NCBI GenBank assembly: GCA_023362775.1 | Contig: JALMGJ010000004.1 | Coordinates: 82,827,798-82,891,797, forward strand | Direction of reading: 5' to 3' | Source of the DNA: Charina bottae | Taxonomy: Eukaryota; Chordata; Lepidosauria; Squamata; Charinaidae | DNA: 64,000 bases | Part shown: piece after piece, positions 20,327 through 30,199 of the stretch | How the letters are laid out: every line of letters begins with the position of its first letter | How positions within the stretch are numbered: the first letter of the stretch is position 1 | Program-made: the position numbers and the translations under genes | Notes under the pieces: model-generated | Told to the model about the DNA's origin: nothing | The model's input: the letters and a program-made list of their open reading frames with translations, nothing else | Database searches by the model: none

Positions 20327-23300
20327 GTTGTTTATTCGTTCAGTCGTTTCCGACTCTTAGTGACTTCATGGACCAGTCCACGCCAGAGCTTTCTGTCGGC
20401 CGTCACCATCCCCAGCTCCCCCATGGTTGAGTCCGTCACCTCCAGAATACCATCCATCCATCTTGCCCTTGGTCGGCCCCTCTTCCTTTTGCCTTCCACT
20501 TTCCCTAGCATCAGCTTCTTCTCCACGGTATCCTGTCTTCTCATTATGTGGCCAAAGTACTTCAGTTTTGCCTTTAATATCATTCCCTCAAGTGAGCAGT
20601 CTGGCTTGATTTCCTGGAGTATGGACTGGTTTGATCTTCTTGCAGTCCAAGGCACTCTCAGAATTTTCCTCCAACACCACAGTTCAAAAGCATCTATCTT
20701 CCTTCGCTCAGCCTTCCTTATGGTCCAGCTCTCGCAGCCATAGGTTACTACAGGGAATACCATTGCTTTAACTATGCGGACCTTTGTTGTCAGTGTGATG
20801 TCTCTGCTCTTAACTATTTTATCAAGATTTGCCATTGCTCTCCTCCCAAGAAGTAGACGTCTTCTGATTTCCTGGCTGCAGTCAGCGTCTGCAGTAATCT
20901 TTGCGCCTAGAAATACAAAGTCTGTCACTGCCTCCACTTTTCCTCCCTCTATTTGCCAGTCATCAATCAAGCTGGTTGCCATAATCTTGGTTTTTTTGAG
21001 GTTTAACTGCAACCCAGCTTTTGCACTTTCTTCTTTCACCTTCATCATAAGGCTCCTCAACTCCTCCTCGCTTTCAGCCATCAAAGTGGTATCATCTGCA
21101 TATCTGAGATTGTTAATGTTTCTTCCAGCGATTTTAACTCCAGCCTTGGATTCCTCAAGCCCAGCATGTCGCATGATGTGTTCTGCGTACAGGTTGAATA
21201 GGTAGGGTGAGAGTATACAACCCTGCCGTACTCCTTTCCCAATCTTAAACCAGTCCGTTGTTCCGTGCTCTGTTCTTACCGTTGCTACTTGGTCGTTATA
21301 CAGATTCCTCAGGAGGCAGACAAGATGACTTGGTATCCCCATACCACCAAGAACTTGCCACAATCTGTTATGATCCACACAGTCAAAGGCTTTAGAATAG
21401 TCAATAAAACAAAAATAGATGTTTTTCTGAAATTCCCTGGCTTTCTCCATTATCCAGCGGATATTGGCAATTTGGTCTCTAGTTCCTCTGCCTTTTCTAA
21501 ACCCAGCTTGTACATCTGGCAATTCTCGCTCCATGAATTGCTGGAGTCTACCTTGCAAGATCTTGAGCATTACCTTACTGGCATGTGAAATAAGTGCCAC
21601 TGTTCGATAGTTTGAACATTCTTTAGTGCTTCCCTTTTTTGGTATGGGGATAGAAGTTGATTTTTTCCAATCTGATGGCCATTCTTGTGTTTTCCAAATT
21701 TGCTGGCATATGGCATGCATCACCTTGACAGCATCATCTTGCAAGATTTTAAACAGTTCAGCTGGGATACCGTCGTCTCCTGCTGCCTTGTTATTAGCAA
21801 TGCTTCTTAAGGCCCATTCAACCTCACTCTTCAGGATGTCTGGCTCTAACTCACTGACCACACCGTCACAGCTATCTCCAATATTATTATCCTTCCTATA
21901 CAGATCTTCCGTATATTCTTGCCACCTTTTCTTGATCTCTTCTGCTTCTGTTAGGTCCTTACCATCTTTGTTTTTGATCATACCCATTTTTGCCTGGAAT
22001 TTACCTCCGATGTTTCTAATTTTCTGGAAGAGGTCTCTTGTCCTTCCTATTCTATTGTCTTCTTCCACTTCCGCACATTGCTTGTTTAAAAATAATTCCT
22101 TATCTCTTCTGGCTAACCTCTGGAATTTTGCATTTAATTGGGCATATCTCCCCCTATCACTGTTGCCTTTTGCTTTCCTTCTTTCTTGGGCTACTTCCAG
22201 TGTTTCAGCAGACAGCCATCTTGCCTTCTTGGTTTTCTTTTTCTTTGGGACGTTTTTTGTTGCCGCCTCCTGAACAATGTTGCGAACTTCTGTCCATAGT
22301 TCTTCTGGGACCCTATCTACTAAATCTAGTCCCTTAAATCTATTCTTCACCTCTACTGCATATTCCTTAGGAATATTAGTGAGCTCATATCTAACTGATC
22401 TGTGGGTCTTCCCTATTCTCTTTAGTCTGATTCTAAATTTTGCAATAAGAAGTTCGTGATCTGAACTACAGTCAGCTCCAGGTCTTGTTTTTACCGACTG
22501 TATAGATGTCCGCCACCTTTGGCTGCAAAGGATGTAGTCAATCTGATTTCGGTGTCGACCATCTGGTGAAGTCCATGTATAAAGTCGTCTTTTAGGTTGT
22601 TGGAAGAGAGTGTTTGTTATGCACAGTGAGTTGTCTTGGCAAAATTCTATCAGCCTATGTCCTGCTTCATTTTGTTCTCCCAGACCATGCTTTCCTGTAA
22701 TTCCAGGTGTCGTCTGACTACCCACCTTAGCATTCCAGTCTCCTGTAATGAAAATAACATCTCTTTTTGGTGTATTATCTAGTAGGTGCTGCAGATCCTC
22801 ATAGAACTGATCTGCTTCTTCAGCATCTGTGGTTGGGGCGTATATTTGGATCACTGTGATGTTAAATGGCTTACCCTGAATTCGAATTGAGATCATTCTA
22901 TCGTTTTTTGGATTGTATCCAAGCACTGCTTTAGCCACTTTATTATTAATTATGAAGGCTACTCCATTTCTTCTGTGGTCCTCTTGTCCACAGTAGTAGA
23001 TCTGGTGGTCATCTGATGTGAAGTGGCCCATTCCAGTCCATTTCAGTTCACTGACACCTAAAATGTCTATATTTAATCTTGACATCTCACCAATAACCAC
23101 ATCCAATTTGCCCTGGCTCATAGATCTTACATTCCAGGTTCCTATGGTGTGTTGATCTTTAGAACATCGGATTCGTCGTTCACCACCAGCACCGTCGGCC
23201 CCTAGCCGTCCTTTCGGCTTTGAGCTAGCTGCGTCATCACATCTGGGGCTATTTGAACGTATCCTCTGTTCCTCCCCAGTACCATTTTGACCATCTTCCG

Positions 23301-23539
23301 ACCTGGGAGTCCCATCTTCCGATGGTATACCGACATATCTTTGGTTGTACTGATCCATTTAGTTTTCATGGCAAGAATACTGGGGTGGGTTGCCATTACC
23401 TTCCCCAGGGATCGTATTTAGTCTGACCTCTCTGCCACGACCTTCCCGTCTTGGGTGTCCCTTCACGGTTTAGCTCATGGTTTCATTGAGGTGCTCAAGC
23501 TCCAGCACCACGACAAGGTAACGATCTCCTTTGCTGGAG
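20327..23539 (-). mobile_element. BovB (RTE) LINE, full-length
   Basis: On the minus strand the element begins CTCCAGCAAAGGAGATCG (23539), the same 5' end as copy 2 at 10225. It runs through a ~180-nt leader and a single 3-kb ORF to a stop only a few bases from the 3' end (near 20327). The 3' end (complement of CAGTCGTTTCCGACTCTTAG) is the hallmark BovB terminus shared by squamates and ruminants. An AGTAAT/AATAAT-rich run (23541-23573) follows the 5' end. I could not define a TSD. Confidence 0.95.
20332..23358 (-). CDS. BovB endonuclease-reverse transcriptase, intact ORF (1008 aa)
   Basis: This single uninterrupted frame encodes the BovB/RTE polyprotein that nicks target DNA and reverse-transcribes its own RNA at the nick. 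The AP-like endonuclease occupies roughly residues 70-305, with TWN (74-76), the metal-binding Glu in SELKW (E104), GDWN (206-209) and the catalytic SDH (299-301). RT spans about 500-800, with PIPKKGSTKECSNYRTVAL, the Asp of FIDYSKAFD (D653) and YADD (753-756). The C-terminus keeps the BovB DAFELWCWRKILRVPWTARR block. All key residues I can check are present. Start: the ATG at 23358 gives MDQYNQRYVG; an overlapping 64-codon frame (23396-23202) reads MATHPSILAM and may be a short upstream ORF. It is potentially competent, but activity is not shown. Confidence 0.92.
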   Translation of the reverse strand: MDQYNQRYVGIPSEDGTPRSEDGQNGTGEEQRIRSNSPRCDDAASSKPKGRLGADGAGGERRIRCSKDQHTIGTWNVRSMSQGKLDVVIGEMSRLNIDILGVSELKWTGMGHFTSDDHQIYYCGQEDHRRNGVAFIINNKVAKAVLGYNPKNDRMISIRIQGKPFNITVIQIYAPTTDAEEADQFYEDLQHLLDNTPKRDVIFITGDWNAKVGSQTTPGITGKHGLGEQNEAGHRLIEFCQDNSLCITNTLFQQPKRRLYTWTSPDGRHRNQIDYILCSQRWRTSIQSVKTRPGADCSSDHELLIAKFRIRLKRIGKTHRSVRYELTNIPKEYAVEVKNRFKGLDLVDRVPEELWTEVRNIVQEAATKNVPKKKKTKKARWLSAETLEVAQERRKAKGNSDRGRYAQLNAKFQRLARRDKELFLNKQCAEVEEDNRIGRTRDLFQKIRNIGGKFQAKMGMIKNKDGKDLTEAEEIKKRWQEYTEDLYRKDNNIGDSCDGVVSELEPDILKSEVEWALRSIANNKAAGDDGIPAELFKILQDDAVKVMHAICQQIWKTQEWPSDWKKSTSIPIPKKGSTKECSNYRTVALISHASKVMLKILQGRLQQFMERELPDVQAGFRKGRGTRDQIANIRWIMEKAREFQKNIYFCFIDYSKAFDCVDHNRLWQVLGGMGIPSHLVCLLRNLYNDQVATVRTEHGTTDWFKIGKGVRQGCILSPYLFNLYAEHIMRHAGLEESKAGVKIAGRNINNLRYADDTTLMAESEEELRSLMMKVKEESAKAGLQLNLKKTKIMATSLIDDWQIEGGKVEAVTDFVFLGAKITADADCSQEIRRRLLLGRRAMANLDKIVKSRDITLTTKVRIVKAMVFPVVTYGCESWTIRKAERRKIDAFELWCWRKILRVPWTARRSNQSILQEIKPDCSLEGMILKAKLKYFGHIMRRQDTVEKKLMLGKVEGKRKRGRPRARWMDGILEVTDSTMGELGMVTADRKLWRGLVHEVTKSRKRLNE

Positions 23540-23579
23540 AGTAATAGTAATAGTAATAATAATAGAAATGTAACTCTTC

Positions 23580-24900
23580 TTTACATCCAGTCCATGATTA
23601 TAGACTACTCAACTCTGTCACTATTAGAGATCACTACCTTCTACTATTTGTTTCAGATCTCCTGGATCACTTTCAGCAGGCATGCAGTTTCACTAAACTG
23701 GATTTGAGAGAAGCCTATGGTTGTATATGAACGAGGCCAGAAATATTTATGACCTTTTGAAACCCATTATGGCAAATTTGAATATGCTATGGATTGGTTA
23801 ATTGTCCCATGGTCTTCTCCATGAATGAAACATTTTTGGATATTTTAGACAAATATGTAGTGGTGTAATTTGGTAGTATCCTGATTTTTTTCAGAAGACC
23901 CGTATTTATAAGACTCATGTCAAAAATGTCATAGAATGCCATCAGTGGATTATGCTGTTTGTTAAGTTGGAGAAATGTGTGTTTGAACTTCCTGAATTGA
24001 ACTATTTGGATTATTGGATTTCTACAAAATTAGTACAAATAGATTCTGCAAAGGTACAATCCATTCTCATATAACAAGCACCTAGAAATGTGACAGATAT
24101 CCAATGTTTTCTGGGCTTTGCCAATTTTATAGACAGTTCATCCATATTTTTGCAGACACAAAAGATCACTCAACTTCTGAAAAAAAGAAGGCACAAATTA
24201 AATTGTCCATTTAAGAGCAAGTTGCTTTTCAGGAGTTGAAGAATCTCTTTTCATCCTAACTACTGTTCAGGTATTGGGGTCCCATTCTCCTTTTATACAT
24301 CAAACTCAGCTTTGGGGCTGTTTTCCTGCAGACTTCAGCAGTGAGAGGCAAGGATATCTTGCCTTGCCCCTTTTACTACCCTCCTTCTCTTGGCATAAAG
24401 CAAGGGTTCCTAACCTTTTTGAAATCAGACCTCCCTTTAGTGTAATCTTAATGTACACACCTCCCCTAAAAATACAAATACCAAAATGAACACAAATGAA
24501 CAATGAAAACAATACAATGAAACTTTGGGAAAGGTGGATTTATTGTAACAATGTAACTAAAAGGTTCTTCACACCTCCTCTGGACTCATGGGAGGTACAC
24601 CTCACAGTTTGGGAAATCCTGGCATAAAGGAACTATGATATTTTCAATAAAGAGTTCCTGGCTGTAAAAGCAGCACTCCTACAATGGAAGCATTTCTTGG
24701 AGGAGGTAACCCAATCTTACAGGTACATACAGATGACAAGAATTTGGATCACCTGCGGAAAGCAGATACACTCACTACACATCAGATAAGGTGGGCACAT
24801 GTTTTCTTCCATTTCAATTTTTATATTACCTCTGTTCCTACTTCACAAAACAAGTTGCCAGATGCACTACCTTGCAAACCTGTTTTGGGGTGGTAGGGTA
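23580..24900 (+). pseudogene. Ty3/gypsy pol, degenerate (RT to RNase H)
   Basis: Conceptual translation in changing frames gives the ordered landmarks of a gypsy pol. They are HDYRLLNSVTIRDHY, then FTKLDLREAYG (RT motif A), the palm region with stops, a VKLEKCVFELPELNYLDYW-like segment, and FLGFANF-like residues near 24110. After a hAT insertion, AVKAALLQWKHFLEEVTQ and a tail resembling ITSVPTSQNKLPDALPCKP mark RNase H. Many stops and frameshifts make it an old remnant. Its left edge meets the BovB 5' end. Confidence 0.75.
24401..24621. mobile_element. hAT-type non-autonomous DNA transposon (221 bp)
   Basis: The ends are CAAGGGTTCCTAACC and, complemented, CAGGATTTCCCAAAC, imperfect terminal inverted repeats of the CAGGGGTTCCCAAACTTT kind seen in many vertebrate hAT elements. 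A perfect 8-bp TSD GCATAAAG flanks it (24393-24400, 24622-24629), as expected for hAT. It sits inside the gypsy pol remnant and so is younger than it. Confidence 0.85.
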
Positions 24901-25244
24901 GGGGCAAAGGATGCCCATACGCAATAACTTGTCAATCAATTCCATCTGAAATTCTCTTACAAGCCCCATTTTTGTGAAGTGCCACTACTATAAATAGACA
25001 GTGAACCTCAGGGCAAAGGAGATTCTTTACTTCCTGCCATGTCGAACTCTCTGCTGGCAGTTGTCATGCAACAGGAAGGGATGGAGTACTTTCCAACTTC
25101 ATTAGCACTTTACTGCCAGAATTGTCCATTGATGTTGGTGAGCTACTGAGCCCATCTGCAAGCAAGGAATCAGGGACTGATTCTGTGTCCATTGCCCTTG
25201 ATGAATTGCCTAGCTTGTCTTTGTGTAGAGAAGGAAGAAATTAT

Positions 25245-25990
25245 TTATACAGGGGAGGTGATATGAAGAAATGTGGACCTGGCTTTGGTATAAGATAGGG
25301 GAGAGAGAAACTCTGATGGGTGCTCAAGATTCTGTTATTCTTGAAACAATGAGGTACATTTCTGGAATCTCTACTGGGCCCGTTTCTTGGCCTTGCCTGC
25401 CTCAAAGGGCTGACAGCTTCATCAGTGACAGCCAGCACCTTGAATTGCACCTGGAAGCCAACTACTAACCAATACAGGTTGTGAAGTAGTGATGTTACAT
25501 GGATGAAATGAGACACCCCCATAACTACTTGCACCACTGCATCTTGGACCAGTTGTGGCTTCCAAGTGGTTGCACTGCAATAATCCAAACTTGGGTGACC
25601 ATGGGATGTGCCTCCCAATCCAGAAAGGTGGCACATCAAAGTAACCCCAAAAGGCAAAGAACCAAGGGTCTATCAATCTCCCAAAGCAACACCAACTGGA
25701 ATTGACCCCAGATAAAAGAGGAGAACAATCCCAGAGGTAGTCTAGTAAGATATAATGAACAATAATTTAAAAAGCCACTGAGAGATCAAGCAGGAGCAGG
25801 TAAATTGCACCACTCCTGTCCTGGTCCTGTCAATGTCATCCACAAATGTAGTCAATGCTGTCTTAGTACAATACTCAGGCCTATAGCCTGATTGAAAAGG
25901 GTCCAGATAATTCACTTCCTCCAGGGCTGACTGGAGTATTAGCTCTACCAACTTCTCAGCAACCTTTCCCAAAAAGGGAAGGTAAGAGAG
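25245..25990 (-). pseudogene. CR1-type LINE fragments
   Basis: On the minus strand, 25972-25742 encodes LGKVAEKLVELILQSALEEV then NYLDPFQSGYRPEY and TKTALTTFVDDI, the fingers/palm start of CR1 RT. Further along, 25657-25241 encodes DYCSATTWKPQLVQDAVVQV and HVTSLLHNLYWL with VQFKVLAVT, the C-terminal region after the active site. The central RT including its catalytic box is missing, so the copy has an internal deletion. Stops and frame changes mark it as dead. Confidence 0.75.
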
Positions 25991-26616
25991 AGGTCAAAAA
26001 TTACCCAGCACTTCTGTGGCTTCTTCTCTATGATTTTATGATTTAATTGCATGTAGGGCTTTGTTTTTGTATTAAAGCAGAAAAGGTTATTAACTATTGT
26101 TTATAAGCAACACTATAATGTCTGACTGTAAAACTGGACACATATGGAACACTATTATTAAGGTGGTATTTGGTTCACATGCTCAAATCATCTGTACCGA
26201 GAATTGTGGAAATTTGGTTCTTTGTAAAGTATTGAAGCCTGATAAAAACTTATCCTTAAAAGGGCATAGATCAGAAGGGGAATATGAATGACTGAACTGT
26301 CAGGTCTATACATTTGTAGCTGTTATTTAGATTAATTTTGTTAGATAATTTTGTCAGATAATTGCATGCCACCGAATATTAAGTATACAAAATTATAGTT
26401 GATAAAGAAGAGATTGTTTATATGCTGTTAAATGTGATTTAAGCATCACATTTACTTTAAAACAACAATATGGACTCATTATGTTGCTGTGCATGATATT
26501 TTCTTCGGGGCTTCAAAAGGGAGTGGCCAGGCTGCAGTTATGGGGGAAGGGATTGAAGTCAAACTGAACATTGGGGTAAGATTGGGGTGGCCTCACTCAC
26601 TGTCAGTCATTCAGTT

Positions 26617-26662
26617 CCATCCATCCATCCATCCATCCATCCATCCATCCATCCATCCATCC
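26617..26662. repeat. (CATC)n microsatellite
   Basis: About eleven CATC units in an uninterrupted run. Confidence 0.95.
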
Positions 26663-26914
26663 CCTTTCCTCTGTTTTTTTCCCCTCAAACTTGTGCTGCA
26701 ATCTGATAAAAATCTGTTCACACATCCTAATTTGCCACAGAAAAATAAAGTTTCCACTGGGGCCAAGGGACTTTTTTTCTTTTATAATATATATGTACTA
26801 AGGAGGAGGCTGAGAATGGATCTCATGGTAAGATACAGTGCACTTAGTCTTGATGAGGTGAACAACACTGTGAATTTATATCTGGACTGATAGAGATAAC
26901 CATTACAAAATTTA

Positions 26915-27320
26915 GCTTAATCCAGAAAAGATAGAATTGTTGGTGGTTATTGAATCAGATGGACTTGGAATGGTTTTCTGAACAATCTTGGATGGGATTT
27001 TACTCTCCATTAGAAAGAAAATTTGGGGGTATTTTTGGACAACTCACTGCTCCTGAATATCCAGATGGTCATGGTAATTGCCAGGGACACATTTATAATT
27101 TAGGCTAGTAAACCAGTTTTATTCTTTCTTGGAACTGGCCACTGACGTTCATCTTCTGGTATCTTCCAGTTTATACAACAGCAATACATTGTACATAGGC
27201 ATTCCTTTGACAAATATGCAGTGCATCAGAGATGGTTTACCAAATCTCATATTCCAGAGCTTATTAGAAAAAATATTGTGCCAATTTCCATTTGGGTTTG
27301 TTTCAGAGTATGGATATTAT
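26915..27320 (+). pseudogene. CR1-type LINE, C-terminal ORF2 fragment
   Basis: Broken translation in the plus strand shows the order typical of CR1 after the RT active site: a KIELLVV segment, a LDGILLSIRKK segment, then NTLYIGIPLTNMQ. The last corresponds to the NALYVGLPL motif seen intact in the CR1 copy at 34531. Stop codons and shifts are frequent, so this is an old copy. Confidence 0.6.
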
Positions 27321-27770
27321 TAAAAATCCTCTACTGCCTCCTAAAGAAGATTCCCCTGACCTTGAATCTCAGGTTATAAGCATTGTTCTGCCCTACTGTT
27401 GCTATTCTTGCTTTGAAGTGTTTTAATCAATTTTTTTAATAACTTTTATTTGGCATAAGCCATGAAATGTGAATTTTCCTGTAGAACAAAACAAAAGTTC
27501 AAGGAATCAAAACTAGAGCAATTTTATAGAATGGAAACAGAAATTTGTTTTGAAAAATAGTCTAAATAAGTTATATCTAATGCAAATCCAATCTAGTCAA
27601 AATTCTTAATAAAAAAGCCCTGTAGTTAGCAATGAGTATTTTTCTCATGCATGCCAAGACTCAGGTAGGAATCACTTTGTTTAATAATTCACTAAGTTGA
27701 GCTTTATATAAATTAACTGAATTCCAGAAATGGACTTGATCCTGGGTAGAGTCATCAGAAGCTCTTCTAA

Positions 27771-28262
27771 TTGGGTGCGGTAGCTCAGCGGGTTAAACCG
27801 CTGAGCTGTTTGTCTGCCGACCATAAGGCCGGCAGTTCGAATCCGCATGGCGAGGTGAGCTCTCATCACTAGCCCCAGCTTCTGTCAACCCAGCAATTCG
27901 AAAGCTAAGGCAAGTAGATAAATGGGTACCACTTACGTGGGGCAATTTGCTGGCGTCCTTTCGGGGGTCGCCCTCGAACCGAAAGAAGACCTGGTGATTC
28001 CCGTGGATAATGGCGGAGGATGGCGGATCCCAATGACAACTTCCTGGACGTCAGCAGCCGGCTCGGAAGCGAGGCATTCTGGGGCATGTAGTCCGATGCC
28101 TGCGGAAGAAGAGTCGGTTCCCTCACCCCCTCCCTAATGTGCGGTAACATTGATAATATATGATGTATAAATATATGAATTTCAATTATTGTAAGCCGCC
28201 TAGAGCCCTCCGTCTAGGGAGGGGATAGGCGGGGTATAAATACGTTAAACTAACTAAATAAA
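27771..28262 (+). mobile_element. tRNA-derived SINE with CR1/L2-like tail
   Basis: It starts with a tRNA-like head: A box TAGCTCAGCGGGTTAAAC and B box AGTTCGAATCC. The middle is GC-rich and unlike the other SINEs here. The end, GTAAGCCGCCTAGAGCCC then a GGGTATAAATA-(CTAAATAAA) tail, resembles CR1/L2 3' ends. AATTGG occurs at both edges and could be a short TSD. LINE-type tails let such SINEs borrow LINE machinery. Confidence 0.7.
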
Positions 28263-28534
28263 TAAATTGGATGTAGTGCTTTAAGTAAGAATATGTGACT
28301 CACACATTCCAAACTTTCAGCATGGCTGCACTGGACTTTGACTCTATTACCATCACAGCTTAGATATTTATGAATTAAATCTGACTTCCAGGGATATGTT
28401 CTCAAAAAATCCATAATAATTACATTGGTATAAAATAAAATAAAAAATGATGCAAAGCAAAAAGTGTTGTTCATTCTAAACAAATAAATAATTCAATAAA
28501 TAAATAACAGACAATCAAAATCAGGATCCATAGT

Positions 28535-28588
28535 TAAGCATTAAAAAATAGGTAAGCATTAAAAAATAGGTAAGCATTAAAAAATAGG
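28535..28588. repeat. Three perfect copies of an 18-bp unit
   Basis: TAAGCATTAAAAAATAGG is repeated head to tail at 28535-28552, 28553-28570 and 28571-28588 with no differences. Confidence 0.9.
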
Positions 28589-28744
28589 ATCAAATAAAAT
28601 ATCACAAAAGAGCAAACCAGCTTTGGAGCCACTCACAGTCTTCATCTGTCTTGATGATATTTAAGTAAGAAGTTAATTCAATTTTCCTTTTCAAAGGAGA
28701 AACATTGACAATCTGAAGATTATTCCCTCAAATAAAAAAAAAAC

Positions 28745-28850
28745 AATATTTATTTGTTTGTTTATTTATTTATTTATTTATTTATTTATGAGATTTATAT
28801 GGCTGCCCAACTCACAGTGACTCTCCGTGGCTTACAAAAATAAAACAAAA
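28745..28850 (-). mobile_element. CR1/L2 3'-end fragment
   Basis: The minus strand reads TAAGCCACGGAGAGTCACTG then GGGCAGCCATATAAATCT and a TAAA-repeat tail, the conserved 3' terminus of CR1/L2-like LINEs. Confidence 0.75.
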
Positions 28851-29454
28851 TAAAAATAAAGAAGGGAATCCTTGAAAAAGAGTGCTCTCATTTTTTACAT
28901 ACCTGGAGATTTTGATTCTATTCAAAATTATATTTTTAGAAAAAATGAGAAAAAACATTTTTCTTTAGAGAATTCTTATATGTGCGTGACTGGAGTTTTC
29001 CCAGTATATGAAAGCTATTGATGGTGGAGGATAAAAATGTGCTGCAGATTACCAATCAGATATTGAACAACATGAGAGATAGGATAGCTTATTGCTAACA
29101 GCAGCCTGCTCCTGAATGCAATTTGCCCTCGGACTAGGGGCAATTCTCTATGTCCTGAGCATAATGCTATTCCATATACTACCTTTTGACATCAATGGGA
29201 ATAAAACAGGTAGGGACTGCTTAATTTAAGACCAAGTTGAAACTAAAGACTGTTAAAAAGTCACTACTCAGTTTCCCCAAGTCTTGTAACCCATAACTGG
29301 TTATATGGCACATTGAAATCTTTTATGGTGCATGAAAGAGAAAAGTAGATACCTACCAGTTCAGCAGCACATTGAAAGAAAGAACCCTAATTTGCAACAC
29401 GGTAAGACAAATTGTTAGCCTCACCAAGATTTTATAAAGTATTTAAGTGAAGAA

Positions 29455-29780
29455 ATTTTATTTATTTATTTATTTAATCCACCATCCATCCCACCATAAA
29501 GGTGATTCTGGGCAGCTTACAAATAAAGAAGTCATAAAAACCATTATAAAAATACAAAAAAAATTACAAAATAAAAGAAGGTAAAAGAGGAAAACTAAAA
29601 GGCAGAGAAAGCATCTTCAAACCACCAACCACCTCCAGGGCTGCCTATCACTCTTGGATCCCCAAACTAGTTGGCTGAGCCAGTTATTAATGGTCTTCCA
29701 GAAGGCCAAAGGAGTGGGGGCCAACCTTTACTCAAATGAAGTCAACAATCTACTGTTATCAACCATGTGTGTGGTTCTCA
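29455..29780 (-). mobile_element. CR1/L2-type 3' fragment
   Basis: A TTTA-repeat then TAATCCACCATCCATCCCAC and GGCAGCTTACAAATAAA mark a reversed CR1-like terminus. Beyond it, GAAGGCCAAAGGAGTGGGGG and GCCAGTTATTAATGG resemble the 3' region of CR1 ORF2 in the minus direction. Degenerate. Confidence 0.55.
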
Positions 29781-30054
29781 TGTGTGAAACTAGCTTAAGT
29801 TTTCCCTTTTCAGATTTCAACCCCTCTGCCCACTTTGGCCACAGTAATGGCCAGATATTCTGCAGGATTCCCAACTTTTTTTCCTCTTCAAACCATGCCA
29901 GGAAAGCGTATATTAATTGCTTTTTGTTCTGTGGCCAAGTCTTTCAAGACTGCTGAAGAAAACAAACAAAAGACAATAGTTTTATAGCTCTTTCTATCAC
30001 TTGGGTTAGAAAGGGGAACTTGGGGAAACTTGTCAAGTTCACCAAGTTATGAAG

Positions 30055-30140
30055 AAAAGGAAGGAAGGAAGGAAGGAAGGAAGGAAGGAAGGAAGGAAGG
30101 AAGGAAGGAAGGAAGGAAGGAAAGAAGGAAGGAAGGAAAG
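30055..30140. repeat. (GGAA)n microsatellite
   Basis: About twenty GGAA units with a few GAAA variants at the right end, a purine-only strand. Confidence 0.95.
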
Positions 30141-30199
30141 AATGAATTTCACCTTTCCTCTATTGAACCTATTAAATAAAATCAAAGAAACAGCCAGCA

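Noticed and set aside
26617..26662. CRISPR-like regular repeats
   Set aside because: It is a simple (CATC)n run with no spacers, in a vertebrate genome.
27771..27850. Possible tRNA gene (A and B boxes)
   Set aside because: It is the head of a SINE: the acceptor stem does not close and SINE body sequence follows directly.
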